This document shows positions 12,562 to 23,819 of a DNA stretch of 64,000 nucleotides, piece after piece (the stretch's first letter is position 1; every line of letters starts with the position of its first letter). Under the pieces are notes generated by a model that saw only the letters and a program-made list of their open reading frames with translations, made no database searches and was not told the origin of the DNA. The translations under genes were made by a program, and so were the position numbers. Origin of the DNA: Doryteuthis pealeii (Eukaryota > Mollusca > Cephalopoda > Myopsida > Loliginidae); contig CM042150.1 in NCBI GenBank assembly GCA_023376005.1, positions 73,874,131-73,938,130 of the forward strand, given 5' to 3'.

Positions 12562-13106
12562 TCAATGATGGGTGATAATCTTTGCTTAAGGATAGAGCCC
12601 AGGTGGATGAGCAGTTCATGACATGCAATACTCCACTTTGGCCCTATCTTGGGCTAGACGGGCGGTCGGAGAGGCCCCCTCCGATCAATCGGCTGGTCAC
12701 GTCAAGCCCTAGCACCTATATGATTTTCCCAACCCTATTGCCCTTATGGCAAGCCCCAACCCCTTTTTATCATATGGATGCTAGAAGGCGGTGGCTGCGG
12801 GTCTACATGTCCTGGGAATGACGTTAAACTCTATCTGATGGTGAGGTTCCAGTTTTGGAGGTTTGGGGAATGTGGAGCACCCATTCATCACCATTGCTTC
12901 CTGGTCCACTCTGACCCGGAGTGGTAGTACCTGTTAGGGTCCCAGCTATGGGTTAAATAGAAAAATGTATTTATAAAAAAATTGTATTATCCATTAAGAA
13001 TTGATTTATTTCAAAACTTTATCGACATTAAATGACCCACGGAGGTTGATATGCCGTAAAACAAAACAAAACAAACAAAACAATCAATGATGGGTGATAA
13101 TCTTTG
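12562..13106 (+). mobile_element. Full-length 499-bp retroposon with perfect 23-bp target-site duplication
   Basis: The same 23 bases (beginning TCAATGATGGG, ending ATAATCTTTG) occur at 12562-12584 and 13084-13106, bracketing the element at 12585-13083. The element ends in an A-rich tail of AAAAC/AAAC units (about 13058-13083) right against the second duplication. That is the hallmark of target-primed retrotransposition. Its body shares blocks with copies at 112-448, 46838-46985 and 50120-50280 (TCCTGGGAATGAC, GGTGAGGTTCCAG, CCATTGCTTCCTGGTCCAC, CAGCTATGGGTTAAATAG). I could not assign a tRNA, 5S or 7SL head. It could be a SINE or a 5'-truncated LINE 3' UTR. The open frame 12582-12821 lies inside it and has no recognised domain. 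Confidence 0.88.
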
Positions 13107-14430
13107 TAAGCGTAAATATGAGATAAAGTTTCTTTCCATTAATTCATATTTTCTTAATCTCCATTGAAGCATAGTTTGTTTTTCTTGGGCCCACAACCTG
13201 TTGCATTAAATGCTGAAGATCGGTTCATATTCAGATGTAGATAAAACAAGACACAAATCAGACAGAGAAAATATGTGCTTAGTACTCCATTTGTTTGCTG
13301 GGACTAAAAGCTAAAAGAAAATACTAACTGCCCGACAAGTTGGGGTCCAAAAGTGTCAATCAGAGTTCATAAAGGAGGAGGGCGGTAGCCTTCCCGAAAT
13401 AAATTGTAGTAGTCGCACTACTCACTAAAATAGAAGAAAGTTGAATTTTAGTTTAATTCAACAGAACGAAATATTAATTTTCTTAAACAGAACTCCCTTG
13501 ACATTCAACACCCTTATTCCTGTAAGTTTCCCCACTATGAAAATATATCTAAGGTAGGCGAGTTGTCTTCCTTGATCTACGAGCCTCTCTGCAAATCAAC
13601 CAATCGCAGGCTCGAAAACTTTAGCGGCAAAATCTTAGATAAGAATTGTTCCTCTTTGAAGTTGAACGAGAAAAAAAAACGGCGTTCCTTATATTCAGCA
13701 GAGAGCCGTTGTAAGTGCGATAACTTACCAACCTTGATGAAGACATCAGTTAAGTGGAATTGCATTGTTATATTTATATAATTATCATTTTATTCACCTT
13801 CGTTTGTAATTCAGAAGCATTTCAAGTGTAATTTCTTGTTTGTGTATGTAACTCCCGTCTGTTCAACACTCGCGGCGTGAATCAGCACACCACTGGTAGA
13901 AGCTGTGCCACCCACCTCTTCAAATCTTACCCTTGAGTTAAACTTTCAGTTTAGGAAACCAGAAAAAGAGCAAAGAGTTTCGTTTGGTAAGTATAAAGAA
14001 TGCTGCATAAGCTTGTTTTTCACCCCCCCCCCAAAAAAAAAAAAAATTTTTTCAAAAGCACTAAGGCTGACTTGATAATTTGTTAGAAATTAGTTCGAGC
14101 TCGTGTAAACTTCATATAGACATCATCATCATTTTACTATACAAATTACTGATGTGTGCACACATCTTCATTCAAATTTTTAAATGAAAAACAAAAAATA
14201 CAACTTCAGTATCGATACTTTCCACCACATCTCACATGAAGATAAAAAGAAATACTGTTTTATCGCCCAGAGGAGGCGTAGATTGCTTACGGTTATATTG
14301 CAGTAAATTTATTTCTTTTATCTTTAATTTGATAACACAGTAAGAAAGAGTGATTAAAATTTCAGCAAGACTTTGTTAGTATCTTGTTTAATAATACAAA
14401 TAAAACAAATCCAACTTTACATGCTAATAT
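13107..14430. other. CpG-containing unique-looking DNA, no gene recognised
   Basis: 13550-13780 is open on both strands for about 60-70 codons without a recognisable domain. There is a CCAATCGCAGG word at about 13600 and a C9A14-type homopolymer at 14023-14046. The minus-strand frame 14433-14504 (starting MEVGVRIENENK) is short and unsupported. Confidence 0.4.
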
Positions 14431-14995
14431 TGTCATATTTCTTTTCCGTCTTTCTTTCGAGCTCTCAGCTTGTTCTCATTTTCAATTCTGACACCGACCT
14501 CCATGTCATTAGAATCGGACACTTCTGGGTGTTTGATACATTCCACCTCGACCCAATATCCGTGTTCTCAGTTTTAACTGATACCCGCAAAGTAATCTAG
14601 TCGGCATTAATCGTCCTTTGTTGAACCACCATTTAAAAACCTTATCGTATTCAGTGAACATATTAACTTCATTAGTGGCATGTATTTCTAACAAGCAAGG
14701 CACACATTGCTTATTCAATAGAATTATTCTGCACAAAATTAAAAACATCTTTATTAAATTTAAAGTATTAATTATTTCAGTTGTATCATAAAACACTTAG
14801 TGAATTGATATTTATTGTAATGGGTACGTGAAACTTATAAGTATACATTCGCGTTTTAAAACCAATACTCATGACAGTAACAAAATTCAATTTGCAGTAA
14901 TTTCTTTTTTCCAATAAAATGATATGACACTTCCCGACGAAATATAGATGGAATTTGGATACTGACTTTAGTCAGGGAGTACGCAGAGCGTTCAC

Positions 14996-15086
14996 CTGCT
15001 TCTGCTTTGGCGTAGCGTCTTTGCAATTTTTTTGCCCACTGTAAATATCTATATAATTTATACACTTCGGTTTCTGTTGAATCCAT
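14996..15086 (-). CDS. Candidate first coding exon, unidentified (weak)
   Basis: Reading minus from an ATG at 15086, the frame begins MDSTETEVYKLYRYLQWAKK and reaches AEAG, where CAG|GTGAAC forms a good splice donor (exon end 14996, GT at 14995-14994). The peptide is charged and helical in composition, unlike the A/T-driven frames elsewhere. The frame stays open past the donor to 14856. The L-Y-R tripeptide near residue 12 recalls small mitochondrial LYR-motif proteins, but one tripeptide is not enough for a call. No acceptor, second exon or promoter could be placed. It may be a chance frame. Confidence 0.25.
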
Positions 15087-15089
15087 TAC

Positions 15090-15610
15090 ATATTATCACA
15101 GTTCTTTAAAAGATCACATTAACTTTAATAATTTCAAATAAAGATCACCATAATTCAATGGTAAAAACTTCTTCAGATTTGTTAAATTTTGTTTTGAATG
15201 TTTAGCATGGAGGTTAATAATTTGTAAACACAAACACTTGAAAAAATTCAGTTGATATTTCGTAGATAATGTAATACATTTTATTTAATCTTTAATTATC
15301 TTCAATTCAATCTCCAAAATCATAACAGCTTCCCCCAGCATATTTTTCAGGACAAGCCATTGATATTCACTTTGATTATTATAATGAATCGTATTGATCT
15401 TATTAATCTTAACATTAACCTCCCTAGTTTACACAGGCGTTAATTTGGTTAAAACTTCCTGAACAAATAGTTTTTTCCATTATCCCCTCCCCCCAAAAAA
15501 CCAAACAAACTCGGTAATTAGAGTCAGCTAAGAAACTGGGTTACATATATATTATCGTTGACTATAAGACAGAATTAAAGATGGTAATGGTGTCTGTCAA
15601 ATTTCTTAAT
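15090..15610. other. AT-rich DNA, no gene recognised
   Basis: No repeats or coding features are visible. A CCCCTCCCCCC run is at 15484-15495. Confidence 0.45.
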
Positions 15611-15617
15611 CTTTGAG

Positions 15618-15815
15618 TTATGGTGCCATGTTAAATATTAGTTGGGTGCTTGTATTTTAGCCCCAAATAAAAGCTTGGTCGTTTGTTCTTCACCTGGTTG
15701 GTCACCTGAATGGGGAAGGGAGTCGGGCCTGCGCAGATGGTATTTCCAGTCAAGGCCCCATGGGAGTTTGTTCTTTACTATTTTGTTTTTATTTTTGTAT
15801 ATTTTTAATCCCCCC
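15618..15815 (+). repeat. Direct repeat copy 1 (possible LTR or dispersed element)
   Basis: Starting at TTATGGTGCCATGTTA, this stretch reads TTGGGTGCTTGTATTTTAGC, ATAAAAGCTTGG, GGTTGGTCACCTGAA, AAGGGAGTCGGG, GCGCAGATGGTATTTCC and CATGGGAGTTTGTTCTT, ending in TTTGTATATTT and a C run. The same blocks in the same order occur at 17148-17507. Copy 1 lacks a 171-bp internal segment that copy 2 has. Confidence 0.88.
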
Positions 15816-17147
15816 CCCTACCTAAGAGCGAAGCTCTGTACAGTTGTGCATGTAGAAAGTCAATTTCGTATGTATGTGGAAAGTCAAGAGTTTGTGTTTG
15901 TAAATGCAAGATAATTATCTCCCTTGTTTTGTTTGTCCATCCTATTGCATGGGTACAGGCACCGTTTGACACCGGTAAAAGTCACGTGTTTGCGTGGCGC
16001 TGCTTTTCGAATTTCATTTAGCAGCAGGATTTGAAGACGGCAAGAAGGTAATTACGTGCTTGGAACTTTTTCGATTTTAGTAGTTGTATTAGAGAAACTA
16101 CATAGTCTATTTGTATTCTATTGTAGTTTCACGTTGAAGACCTTTGCAAAACAGGAGGATAGTGACAACCCCTGTATTTACCCAAATAAAAGCGCCTTCA
16201 TCAGTCGGACCTTGTCTTAATTCATTTCTTTGCTGGGTGTTGCCGTCATAGTGTTATTTTTTCTTTTTTTTGTATTTTGTCATTTTGTTTCTTTGAAGGA
16301 CTCGTTCGTTCATCGGTAGGCTGGGTTTTTTTTTTTTTTTCGTTTGTTTATTTTGTTGGTCGTTTAGTTTTTTCTTGGCAGTTGGTTTATTTCATTGGAT
16401 TTTTCATTTCTTTGGTGTGATCGAATCCTTTAACGTAACAAGAGGGGTATTGTCTAACTCTTTTGTCTTTGACAATCAATTTTTTAAATTATGCCTGAAT
16501 TTTCTATTTAATCGTTTACACGCGTTTCGCGTGGGGATGAATTTGAAATTTGAGCTTTTTTCATCTCCTGTCTTCTTTTGGTGCAAACTTTAGTATGGAA
16601 TTAATCTTTTTAAAGATTTTTTTTTTGGGGGGGGGGATTAAATCACCTGCTAGGTTGGCTTTTGGTTTGTGTATGAGCTAGTAGTATGAAGGTGTCTTTT
16701 TAGACAACAACAGTCTATTTTCTGCCATAAACGGAATTATGTCCAATTGTAGTGGGTTCATTTTTTAAATTTTTTTTATGTCGGGTGAGGTAAATGCGTG
16801 AAAGTACGTGTAATAGTGTTCAGTGTCTCGCTAGTGTAGTGGTTGAAGTGGGTGGGTAGAATGTTAAGTAGTAAGTAACATGAGTTCATTAATTTTTTTT
16901 TGGGGGGGGGAATGTGGAAAAAAATATAAAAATGTTATTTACTCACGATTTTTTTTTCTTTCTTCTTTTTTTTTTTGTTGTTTTTTTTGGGTTTTTTTTT
17001 TTACTGTGTGTAAAGGGTCGAAGAGTTACATTCTTTTTTCTTTCTTTCTCTGACGTCCATTTCACTCCGCGCACGTGGTTGAGTTAAAAGAATTGTTGCT
17101 GTTAATTTCTTTTGTTTCTCAACGTGTCCGCACGTGGGGTCGCCATT
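15816..17147. other. Interval between the direct repeats; GC-richer start, T-rich remainder
   Basis: 15940-16060 is CpG-rich with a CACGTG word and a CAAGAAG|GTAATT donor-like site. 16180-16200 has ACCCAAATAAAAGCGCC. 16260-17030 is dominated by T runs and G runs (16320-16340, 16619-16638, 16898-16912, 16950-17000). No protein motif of an LTR element is visible, so if this is an LTR retrotransposon it is non-autonomous. Confidence 0.4.
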
Positions 17148-17507
17148 TATGGGGCCATGTTATAGTTTTTTGGGTGCTTGTATTTTAGCCCCATATAAAA
17201 GCTTGGTTGTTTGTTCTTCTGGGTTGGTCACCTGAAATAGAACTTAGGAATCAAAAAGAAAGAGAAAAAGGCAGAAGGTGGTTTCATAACTCAGGCTTTA
17301 TTGAACGGAGTAATAGTGGTTGGTAGCGAGGGCACATGGCCCTAGCTATGGAAACAAACTACACTCAGTTGCGGCTTTCGTTAGAATGACCGAGGGATTC
17401 TTTTGAGAGAAGGGAGTCGGGTTTGCGCAGATGGTATTTCCGGTCAAGGTCCCATGGGAGTTTGTTCTTTAGTATTTTGTTTTTATTTTTGTATATTTCT
17501 AATCCCC
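17148..17507 (+). repeat. Direct repeat copy 2 with 171-bp extra segment
   Basis: It matches copy 1 on both sides of 17237-17407. The extra segment includes a purine-rich tract (AAAAAGAAAGAGAAAAAGGC, about 17251-17272) and CTCAGGCTTTATTGAACGG. Either copy 2 gained it or copy 1 lost it; the few different bases at the copy-1 junction (TGGG) suggest loss there. Outside the repeat the two flanks do not match. Confidence 0.85.
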
Positions 17508-17509
17508 AC

Positions 17510-18645
17510 AATCCTTACAGTAAACACCCTCAAATCGTGCTCTGCATCGGCGACCACGTGCCATGATGTTATGTCCTGTTTTCTTTTTTTGTTTGTTTTT
17601 TAAAAAATTTTTTTGTTTTGTCATTACGGTAAGAATGCTCTTCTCGGTCACAAGAAATGTACTTTTTCTTTAAACATCTTGGTTAAAATGTTTAATTATT
17701 CTTAATATACACCTTGTTCTTTATTTCATTATCACTACTGTTATTCGTTATATTGCTGATCTATTTTTAGCACTTCTATCGGCTCTCACGCTTATTTAGA
17801 CATTTCCATTGAACCCTATTGTGTTGAGTTACATTCCTCTATTTGTACTCGGGCCCAAGCGCAAAAACCCAAACAAGCAAACAAAACGCAGTGAAATTTA
17901 CACAACCGATAGTGTTAACGTGGAGCTATAATTCCACCAACTTACAGACTTATAGTAAATATAGTTGATTACTACGGGTTAAATATTAAGAAAATAAACA
18001 GATTTCTGAGTAAAGCGATCCACACGTTATATAAACACCGGCTCCCCTTTTCTCTTTAGGGCAAGCAAAGTTACACAACTGCTCTTAGATAGTATTATGT
18101 TTCAAAGTTTTTCATTTATCTAACCTTCTCAGTTTATTCCTGTACTTTATGTTATCATTATTGGCTCATATATAAAAAAGAAACACCGTTTGATACACAA
18201 TTTAATTTACATGGCTGATAAAGTAAATTCAAAAGTATAATTCCACTATATTATAGACTTGTAGCTATTAAAGTTAAATCACACAAGATAAATTGAAAAA
18301 TAGTATAAATTATTAACAAAGTGATCAAAATATCTTCGTCAATTGTTGGAGCCGAATGTTTACAACTACATCAGCATGTTGTATAAGTCATAACGTACAC
18401 AGACCATATTCTCATGTTTTTTCACCCTTATGGTGAATGAAAACACTGTTTTTTTTCCCCAAGGTCAAGCAAATGCCACAGTCCCCACAATATGTTTTTT
18501 TTTCACGCTCCGTATGTATAAAATGAAACTATATGGCATTTAGCCAGCCTTTCTTATCTTTCTTTTTTAAACCTAGACATTTACTTTTTTAAAAATGTTT
18601 CCCTATGCACGTATTTTGTTTTGTGAAATGTATTCTACTTCTGAA
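17510..18645. other. AT-rich DNA, no gene recognised
   Basis: No repeat match and no open frame with recognisable features. Confidence 0.5.
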
Positions 18646-18648
18646 ATA

Positions 18649-18860
18649 TACGAGGTTAGGCTAAAAGTTCATATACTTACCAAGATACACTCATGGAATG
18701 TGACCAAATGATGTTACGTTTTACAACATAGCCACCCCTGCGGTCTACATACATCTTCCATCGGTGTTACAATGCTTGGAGCTTATTGGTAAAAAAGTCA
18801 TCAACAGCAGATATGACACCATCATATGAACGTTTCAATCCAGCCACGTATGCAGGACCG
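18649..18860 (-). pseudogene. Mariner-like transposase 3' remnant
   Basis: On the minus strand, pieces reading VDDFFTNKLQALQHRWKMYV (with one stop) and DRRGGYVVK resemble the end of mariner transposases, where a basic helix with H-R-W and a G-Y-(V/F) finish is usual. The stretch runs into GAGGTTAGGCTAAAAGTTCA, which looks like a mariner terminal repeat. The catalytic core and the other end were not found. The neighbouring 18870-19140 has no clear identity. Confidence 0.5.
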
Positions 18861-19185
18861 ACGTTAGGGTCTCATGTTCCCCAAATCTATTGCAGATCAA
18901 TTTCCATAAAGTAGTATTCATAAATGATATATGAGACCCGCCATTCCGGGGGCACCGAGTAGTACTCGCCGACCCAGCTCGTATGTTCATTTCATTTTGT
19001 TCTTATTAAAAGTTAATATTCTTCATCATATTCGCTGTGAACCCAACACTTGACATTTTGTTTCGCTAAAGCCATTACAAACTGCCACCACGAAGAAATA
19101 AGAACCTACATCACCATCAGGGCTTGCAACTTTCACCATTGTGTGAGGTGATACTTCCTTCACTGGTTACTCCTTTAAAACTGGC

Positions 19186-19188
<3 letters not shown>

Positions 19189-19230
<42 letters not shown>
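19189..19230. repeat. (GA)n microsatellite
   Basis: About 42 bp of pure AG/GA. Confidence 0.97.
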
Positions 19231-19233
<3 letters not shown>

Positions 19234-19931
19234 GAAGAAATAGTGCCTAGAGTGGTCATCAGGTTATATGTAATGAACGATATTGTCTATTAGAATGTAT
19301 TATTCTATGTTATAACTTGGTTGTTTTACTTTTATGAATTGTGCGCTCAAGTTTGAATATATCTTTGTCAGTTTCTTACATCCTAATTATGTTTATGTTA
19401 GCTAACGCGGGTCATTCATATGTCGTTGTCGGGGTTATCTCATCTTTGTCTGATGCGAACTCCCGAGGCTCGAATTGATTGGAGTTGATAGTACTAACCC
19501 TCCGTACGTCCTGTCATCCATCTCTATTTGTTTCTCGTCTTCGTTTATCGATCATGACGCTAAATCTGCGCATGCGTTATCTGTGCCCTCAAGGTACTTT
19601 ATCCTGTAAATGTAACTTGTTCTGTTCAAAGCCCAAAATTGGATTTTCTAGTTTTGTATAGAGGAATTTAACAAGTATTAAAAGGGTTTATGATCATTAT
19701 AGATTGTGAAAATTGCAACAAGGAGATAATTATTGAGCTTTTCGAATCGGTACTGGTTAGCATATGTTTCTTTTCCCCTTTTTTGACTGCCTTCATATCG
19801 CTTGGTTTGGGCGATGTGAAATATATGGACTTTACTTCTGTCACAGGTATTTTATTATCAAGCCGCAACATTATTCAAAAGTTTGGGTGTTTTGAATAAA
19901 TGAAAACACAAGTTGTTAAGAACATTTTAAC

Positions 19932-19962
<31 letters not shown>

Positions 19963-22060
19963 TAGATGAACGATAGGTGGTTAAATATCGTTTCCTCGTA
20001 CGGAATAAATATAAGAACAATTTACGACAAAATAATAAAAATAATATTTTATTGCCTGAGCAAACTTAACAGAAGAAAATAGAAAAATTACAGGAGATAC
20101 GAGGAAGAGCTAATACATAGTTGTATGAGATAAATGTGATAATAGGAAAATAGCTTTTTTAGAAGAGAAAGTTATGTAGCTGGTAGAAGAGGGAAGAGTA
20201 GACATATGTTGAGTATGTGCCAGGAAAATACTGGGGACGCAAAGACTCCTGTCCATAGTCAGGAAATGCACCTGATACGTGTTATTTCTTTCGAGGCTAT
20301 AATAATATGGAGGCTTTTATAATGCTTCTCGCTACACTACATTACATCTACTGACATGGTTCTTTAGCATCAAATAGGAGAACCATGGAAAGTAAGGAAT
20401 CTAATATCTATAATATGAACAGCAATGAAATATTCATATATTAAAAAAAAGAAATGAATAGAACGATTTATTATAAGTTAATGCACCATTTTAGAATTCG
20501 GAAGAGTTCTAGGCTGTAATGTCTTTAAGAGACAAGAGTTGGAAATAATGTCTTTTAGAAACAAAAATATATTCATATGTATGCATAATGGGTTGCTGAT
20601 TTTGGTGTTTCGTTCGACCGTGTTAAAAGAGTTCACATCTTTGGTAAAATGTCTCCATAAGATAGTGATGGCTGTTTTTTTTCTTTAGTGTAGAAATTTA
20701 CACACCACAGCAATTGGTCTTGTCGCTACATGTTGCCACGAGAAAAGATAGTTATTTCGCACCTGTTTTTTTATTTTATTATTCTTTCAATAATTTATTC
20801 TGATTCCGTTTCCATGGTAACAAAGCTCCACATAGATTGTGACAAACTCTCTCCAATGGATAGATAATCGGATATCTATAAAGTTTATATTCCTTATATG
20901 AGTTTGGGTATGCCAATGCTGATGTCTTGGATAACATGTTTATGGAAATCGACAATCACCATTCCATCTAAAATGAAGCATACTTTCTCGTTAGGTTAAC
21001 AAGTGATTCTAATAATCCGAAGAATCCTGAAATGAATCAACAGCTGATGTCTATAAAATCTCTAACTTATCTGAATGGTGACACGACTGACCATATGTCT
21101 TTTGACTTTGTATTTCCTTGCTTTAATAACTTTCCTATTCCCTAATTAAATGCGTATATAACTCCTTAATAGTAAATTAGCGGTAACCCTGTTTTGATAT
21201 GGCCAGCCGCTATTGAAGACAACGTGAATTATACAGGCCTTTCTCCAACATCCTCTAGTTTCCTTACAGGACGTTACACATTTTATTTTATATGTTTTTG
21301 TTTTTGCGAAATGAAATTCCACCTTGTTTTTCTAACTTCTTATAACCGTCCATGTTTTTTTTTAAATTTATTTAATACATGCTCGAGATTTGTTATGGGG
21401 GCAAGATACCCATTCCAAGGTCATCTGTCCCTCTTAAGTCTGATTCTATGTCCTAAGTATTGAGCGTCTTCCTTAAAGAATTCGTATTTTTCAGAGTTTT
21501 AATTGATGGTAAACCATTAAAATATCTTTGAATATATTCTAAATTTGTGGTCGCGAACAATTTCTTTCTTCTTTTTTTTCAGCACAGACCAGTTAAATTT
21601 AAACAATATTCTGAATATGAATGATCAATGCCCTATGCACTTACAAATAAAATCTAAAAATGAATTTGCTTTTATTTAAAAAAAAGGAAGAAAATATATA
21701 AAAGAGCTGGATTTGAGTTATTCTTATTTTTATGCCGTAACACTTATTCTAAAGAAACTCTCAAGCAACGCCTTTCTTTTCTTTTCTTGAACCACAAGAA
21801 CTAATTCAAACACAAACATCAACCTGACATTTTGAGCCATTAGCGCATGCGTCATCACATTTTCCGATGGTTCGGAATGGTCCGAATTTATTCTTAAGAA
21901 AAAAGTTCATATTCAAACATTCAATGATTTCTACTAAGATTTTCGTAGGTAGGATTATTGGCTTACAACTGCTACATACAATGGTGTGTCATGAAAAATA
22001 TGCTGGGGTAAGCAATTAGCACTGATATTATTTTGCAGATGGAATTAAGAATAATTAACA
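19231..22060. other. CpG-containing DNA with an (AAT)n array, no gene recognised
   Basis: 19931-19961 is a short (AAT)n array. The frames 19479-19661 and 19690-19899 (plus) have no recognisable domain. Palindromic GCGCATGCG words occur at about 19568 and 21844. Nothing else could be identified. Confidence 0.4.
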
Positions 22061-22061
22061 A

Positions 22062-22170
22062 ATAGATGTGGCACTCCCCCACATACACAAAAACAATTTC
22101 ACTGGTATAACGCTAGTGAAAAGGGGATAGATTCCCTCCATCTCTGGCTGATACCGACAATAGGCCATAC
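22062..22170 (+). mobile_element. SINE-1 family, 5'-truncated copy
   Basis: It contains only the second half of SINE-1: GTGGCACTCC, AAAAACAATTTC, AACGCTAGTGAAAAGGGG, GATAGATTCCC and TGGCTGATACCGAC. Its orientation is opposite to the fuller copy 170 bp away, so the two form an inverted pair. Confidence 0.85.
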
Positions 22171-22340
22171 CAAATATTAAATTAAATGCTTCACATTACC
22201 TCAAAAATGTCAACGGATTTTTTCCAAATATTTGTGTTTAAAATAATTGACTTTCGTTCGAAACTTTCAAAACAAAATTTAACAAATCTGAAGTTTTCTT
22301 AAAATACTTTACGATACGACAGAAATAAAAGTCGACGGAG

Positions 22341-22575
22341 TTACCTATTGTTGGTATGAGCTGGTTAGCAAGGGAGTTTATCCCCTTTTCATTAGCGCTA
22401 GACCAGGGAGATTTTTTTTTTTGCATTTGTGGTGGAGCGCCACACCTACTGTCAGTTCTTTACTTTACCACCAGATCCAAAATATGACACTTATGGGTTG
22501 AGTTGGCGAGGGACGGTATCGCACCCAGAGCCTTGTAGTTCCTAGGCGGTTACTCTACCGACTGAGCTAAGCCGT
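22341..22575 (-). mobile_element. SINE-1 family copy with recognisable tRNA head
   Basis: On the minus strand it starts CGGCTTAGCTCAGTCGGTAG, a canonical A box. It continues with CTACAAGGCTCTGG and a B box GGTGCGATACC (one change from GGTTCGANNCC), then CTCGCCAACTC, GTGGCGCTCC, a T/A-expanded tract, GTCTAGCGCTAATG and AAAAGGGGATAAACTCCC. It keeps several CpGs, suggesting a relatively recent insertion or an unmethylated setting. Confidence 0.9.
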
Positions 22576-22989
22576 TTGTACAGAATAATTTTTATTGGGT
22601 AAGCAATGCGTACCTTGCTTCCTAGAAATGGTCGCCACTGGCTACAGACAACGATCTTCGTTTCTCTAGTGGTAATTTATAATTACTATTCTTTCCTGAT
22701 GTACTATAGACACATAAACTGATTTCAAAGCGAGCAGAGTATTAATGTAAAAACGAGTTGTATTGAAATTGTCTTTGTCTCATTTATTTAATTTCAAAAG
22801 TGACTGGGTGTGAGATGGGTGACAGGGGATCAGGAAAAATGAAGATGATCTATGTCATTCCATAACAAATATCAAATTATTCCCTCATGGCGGCCGGGTA
22901 ACATACCCGTTACTGGTTCACGGTCCAGTGGTAGGGGAATACTGCTGTTTTAAATAATGTTTTACTGAATTGTAATGTAGTCTAAAGAC

Positions 22990-23816
22990 ACATGAGGCTT
23001 GCATCATGATAGACAATCAGTTTCTGAAATTCGCGGACTGCTTTAGCCAATCCGAAGCGCATAACTTTCAAGGGGAATAATCCTCAATGACAAGGCAAAT
23101 GCTGTCTTTTGCTAGTCATCTTTATGCAGCCTCATGTGTCAATACATGGACTTTAAATCTAACCTCGAAAATTATCAAGCCAAATCTATAAGAATATCAT
23201 TAATGATCACCGATTCTATTGTATTGTGCGTAAAAAAAGAAAAGAAAAAAAGAAAAAAAAATCTCACTTTTCTTGGTTTTAATCCAAGTTGTGTTTCTTT
23301 AATCTTCTAAAATCTCCTTTAATATGTTTTAAATCAACAAATCTCAACTTCATTTTTCCTTTTTCTTGGTAATCAACTCAAGATCTATGCTGAATCTCTT
23401 ACTATAGTTTTTTTTTCTTCTTATTGGTACTATAATACTATTGGGAAGCCATAGGAGTCATACAAATTTTTTAAGCCTCACATTTAAAATTTCAGCTAAG
23501 GTTTCGTCTGCAAATTTTCTTTGTGCTGAGTAATGTGCTACAAATGTGCTTTTTAGTTTTTTAATAGGCGCAATATTTCTATCCTATCTAAATCCTTATA
23601 TTAGCGAATATGTTTCTCTCTTTTTTTAACAGATTATCTATTTCTACCTTAAATTCATCGGGCACATTGATCAGTTTAAGTTCTTTGTCGTGTGATACTA
23701 CAATTCTATTGAGCCGAGTTACCTGACAACCTTGTCTTAAAGTGACCGTCTGATTTATACTATTCATAATCAATAATGGGACTCTGCCTGCTTTTCCTAC
23801 TTTTACTGCTGTATAA
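22990..23816 (-). pseudogene. Gypsy-type LTR retrotransposon pol relic (protease-RT linker and RT)
   Basis: Minus strand. 23816-23588 reads AVKVGKAGRVPLLIMN, then TVTLRQGCQVTRLNRIV, then VPDEFKVEIDNLL and NIFAN, matching the linker between protease and reverse transcriptase in Gypsy pol. About 400 bp on come SYGFPIVL (about 23452, broken by stops), then RLDLKSMY (about 23160-23140), HKDD and KTAFALSL (23110-23086), and REFQKLI (about 23022), which are RT landmarks at the expected spacing. The YLDD-type active site is not present; similarity stops near 22990. Stops and slipped poly-A tracts make it non-functional, and no LTRs were seen. Confidence 0.72.
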
Positions 23817-23819
23817 CAC

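Noticed and set aside
12582..12821. 79-codon frame as a small gene
   Set aside because: It lies wholly inside a retroposon whose boundaries are set by a target-site duplication, and no domain is recognisable.
19690..19899. Plus frame with C-E-N-C motif as a zinc-binding exon
   Set aside because: Only two cysteines in a short span, overlapped by an equally long minus-strand frame. No splice evidence.
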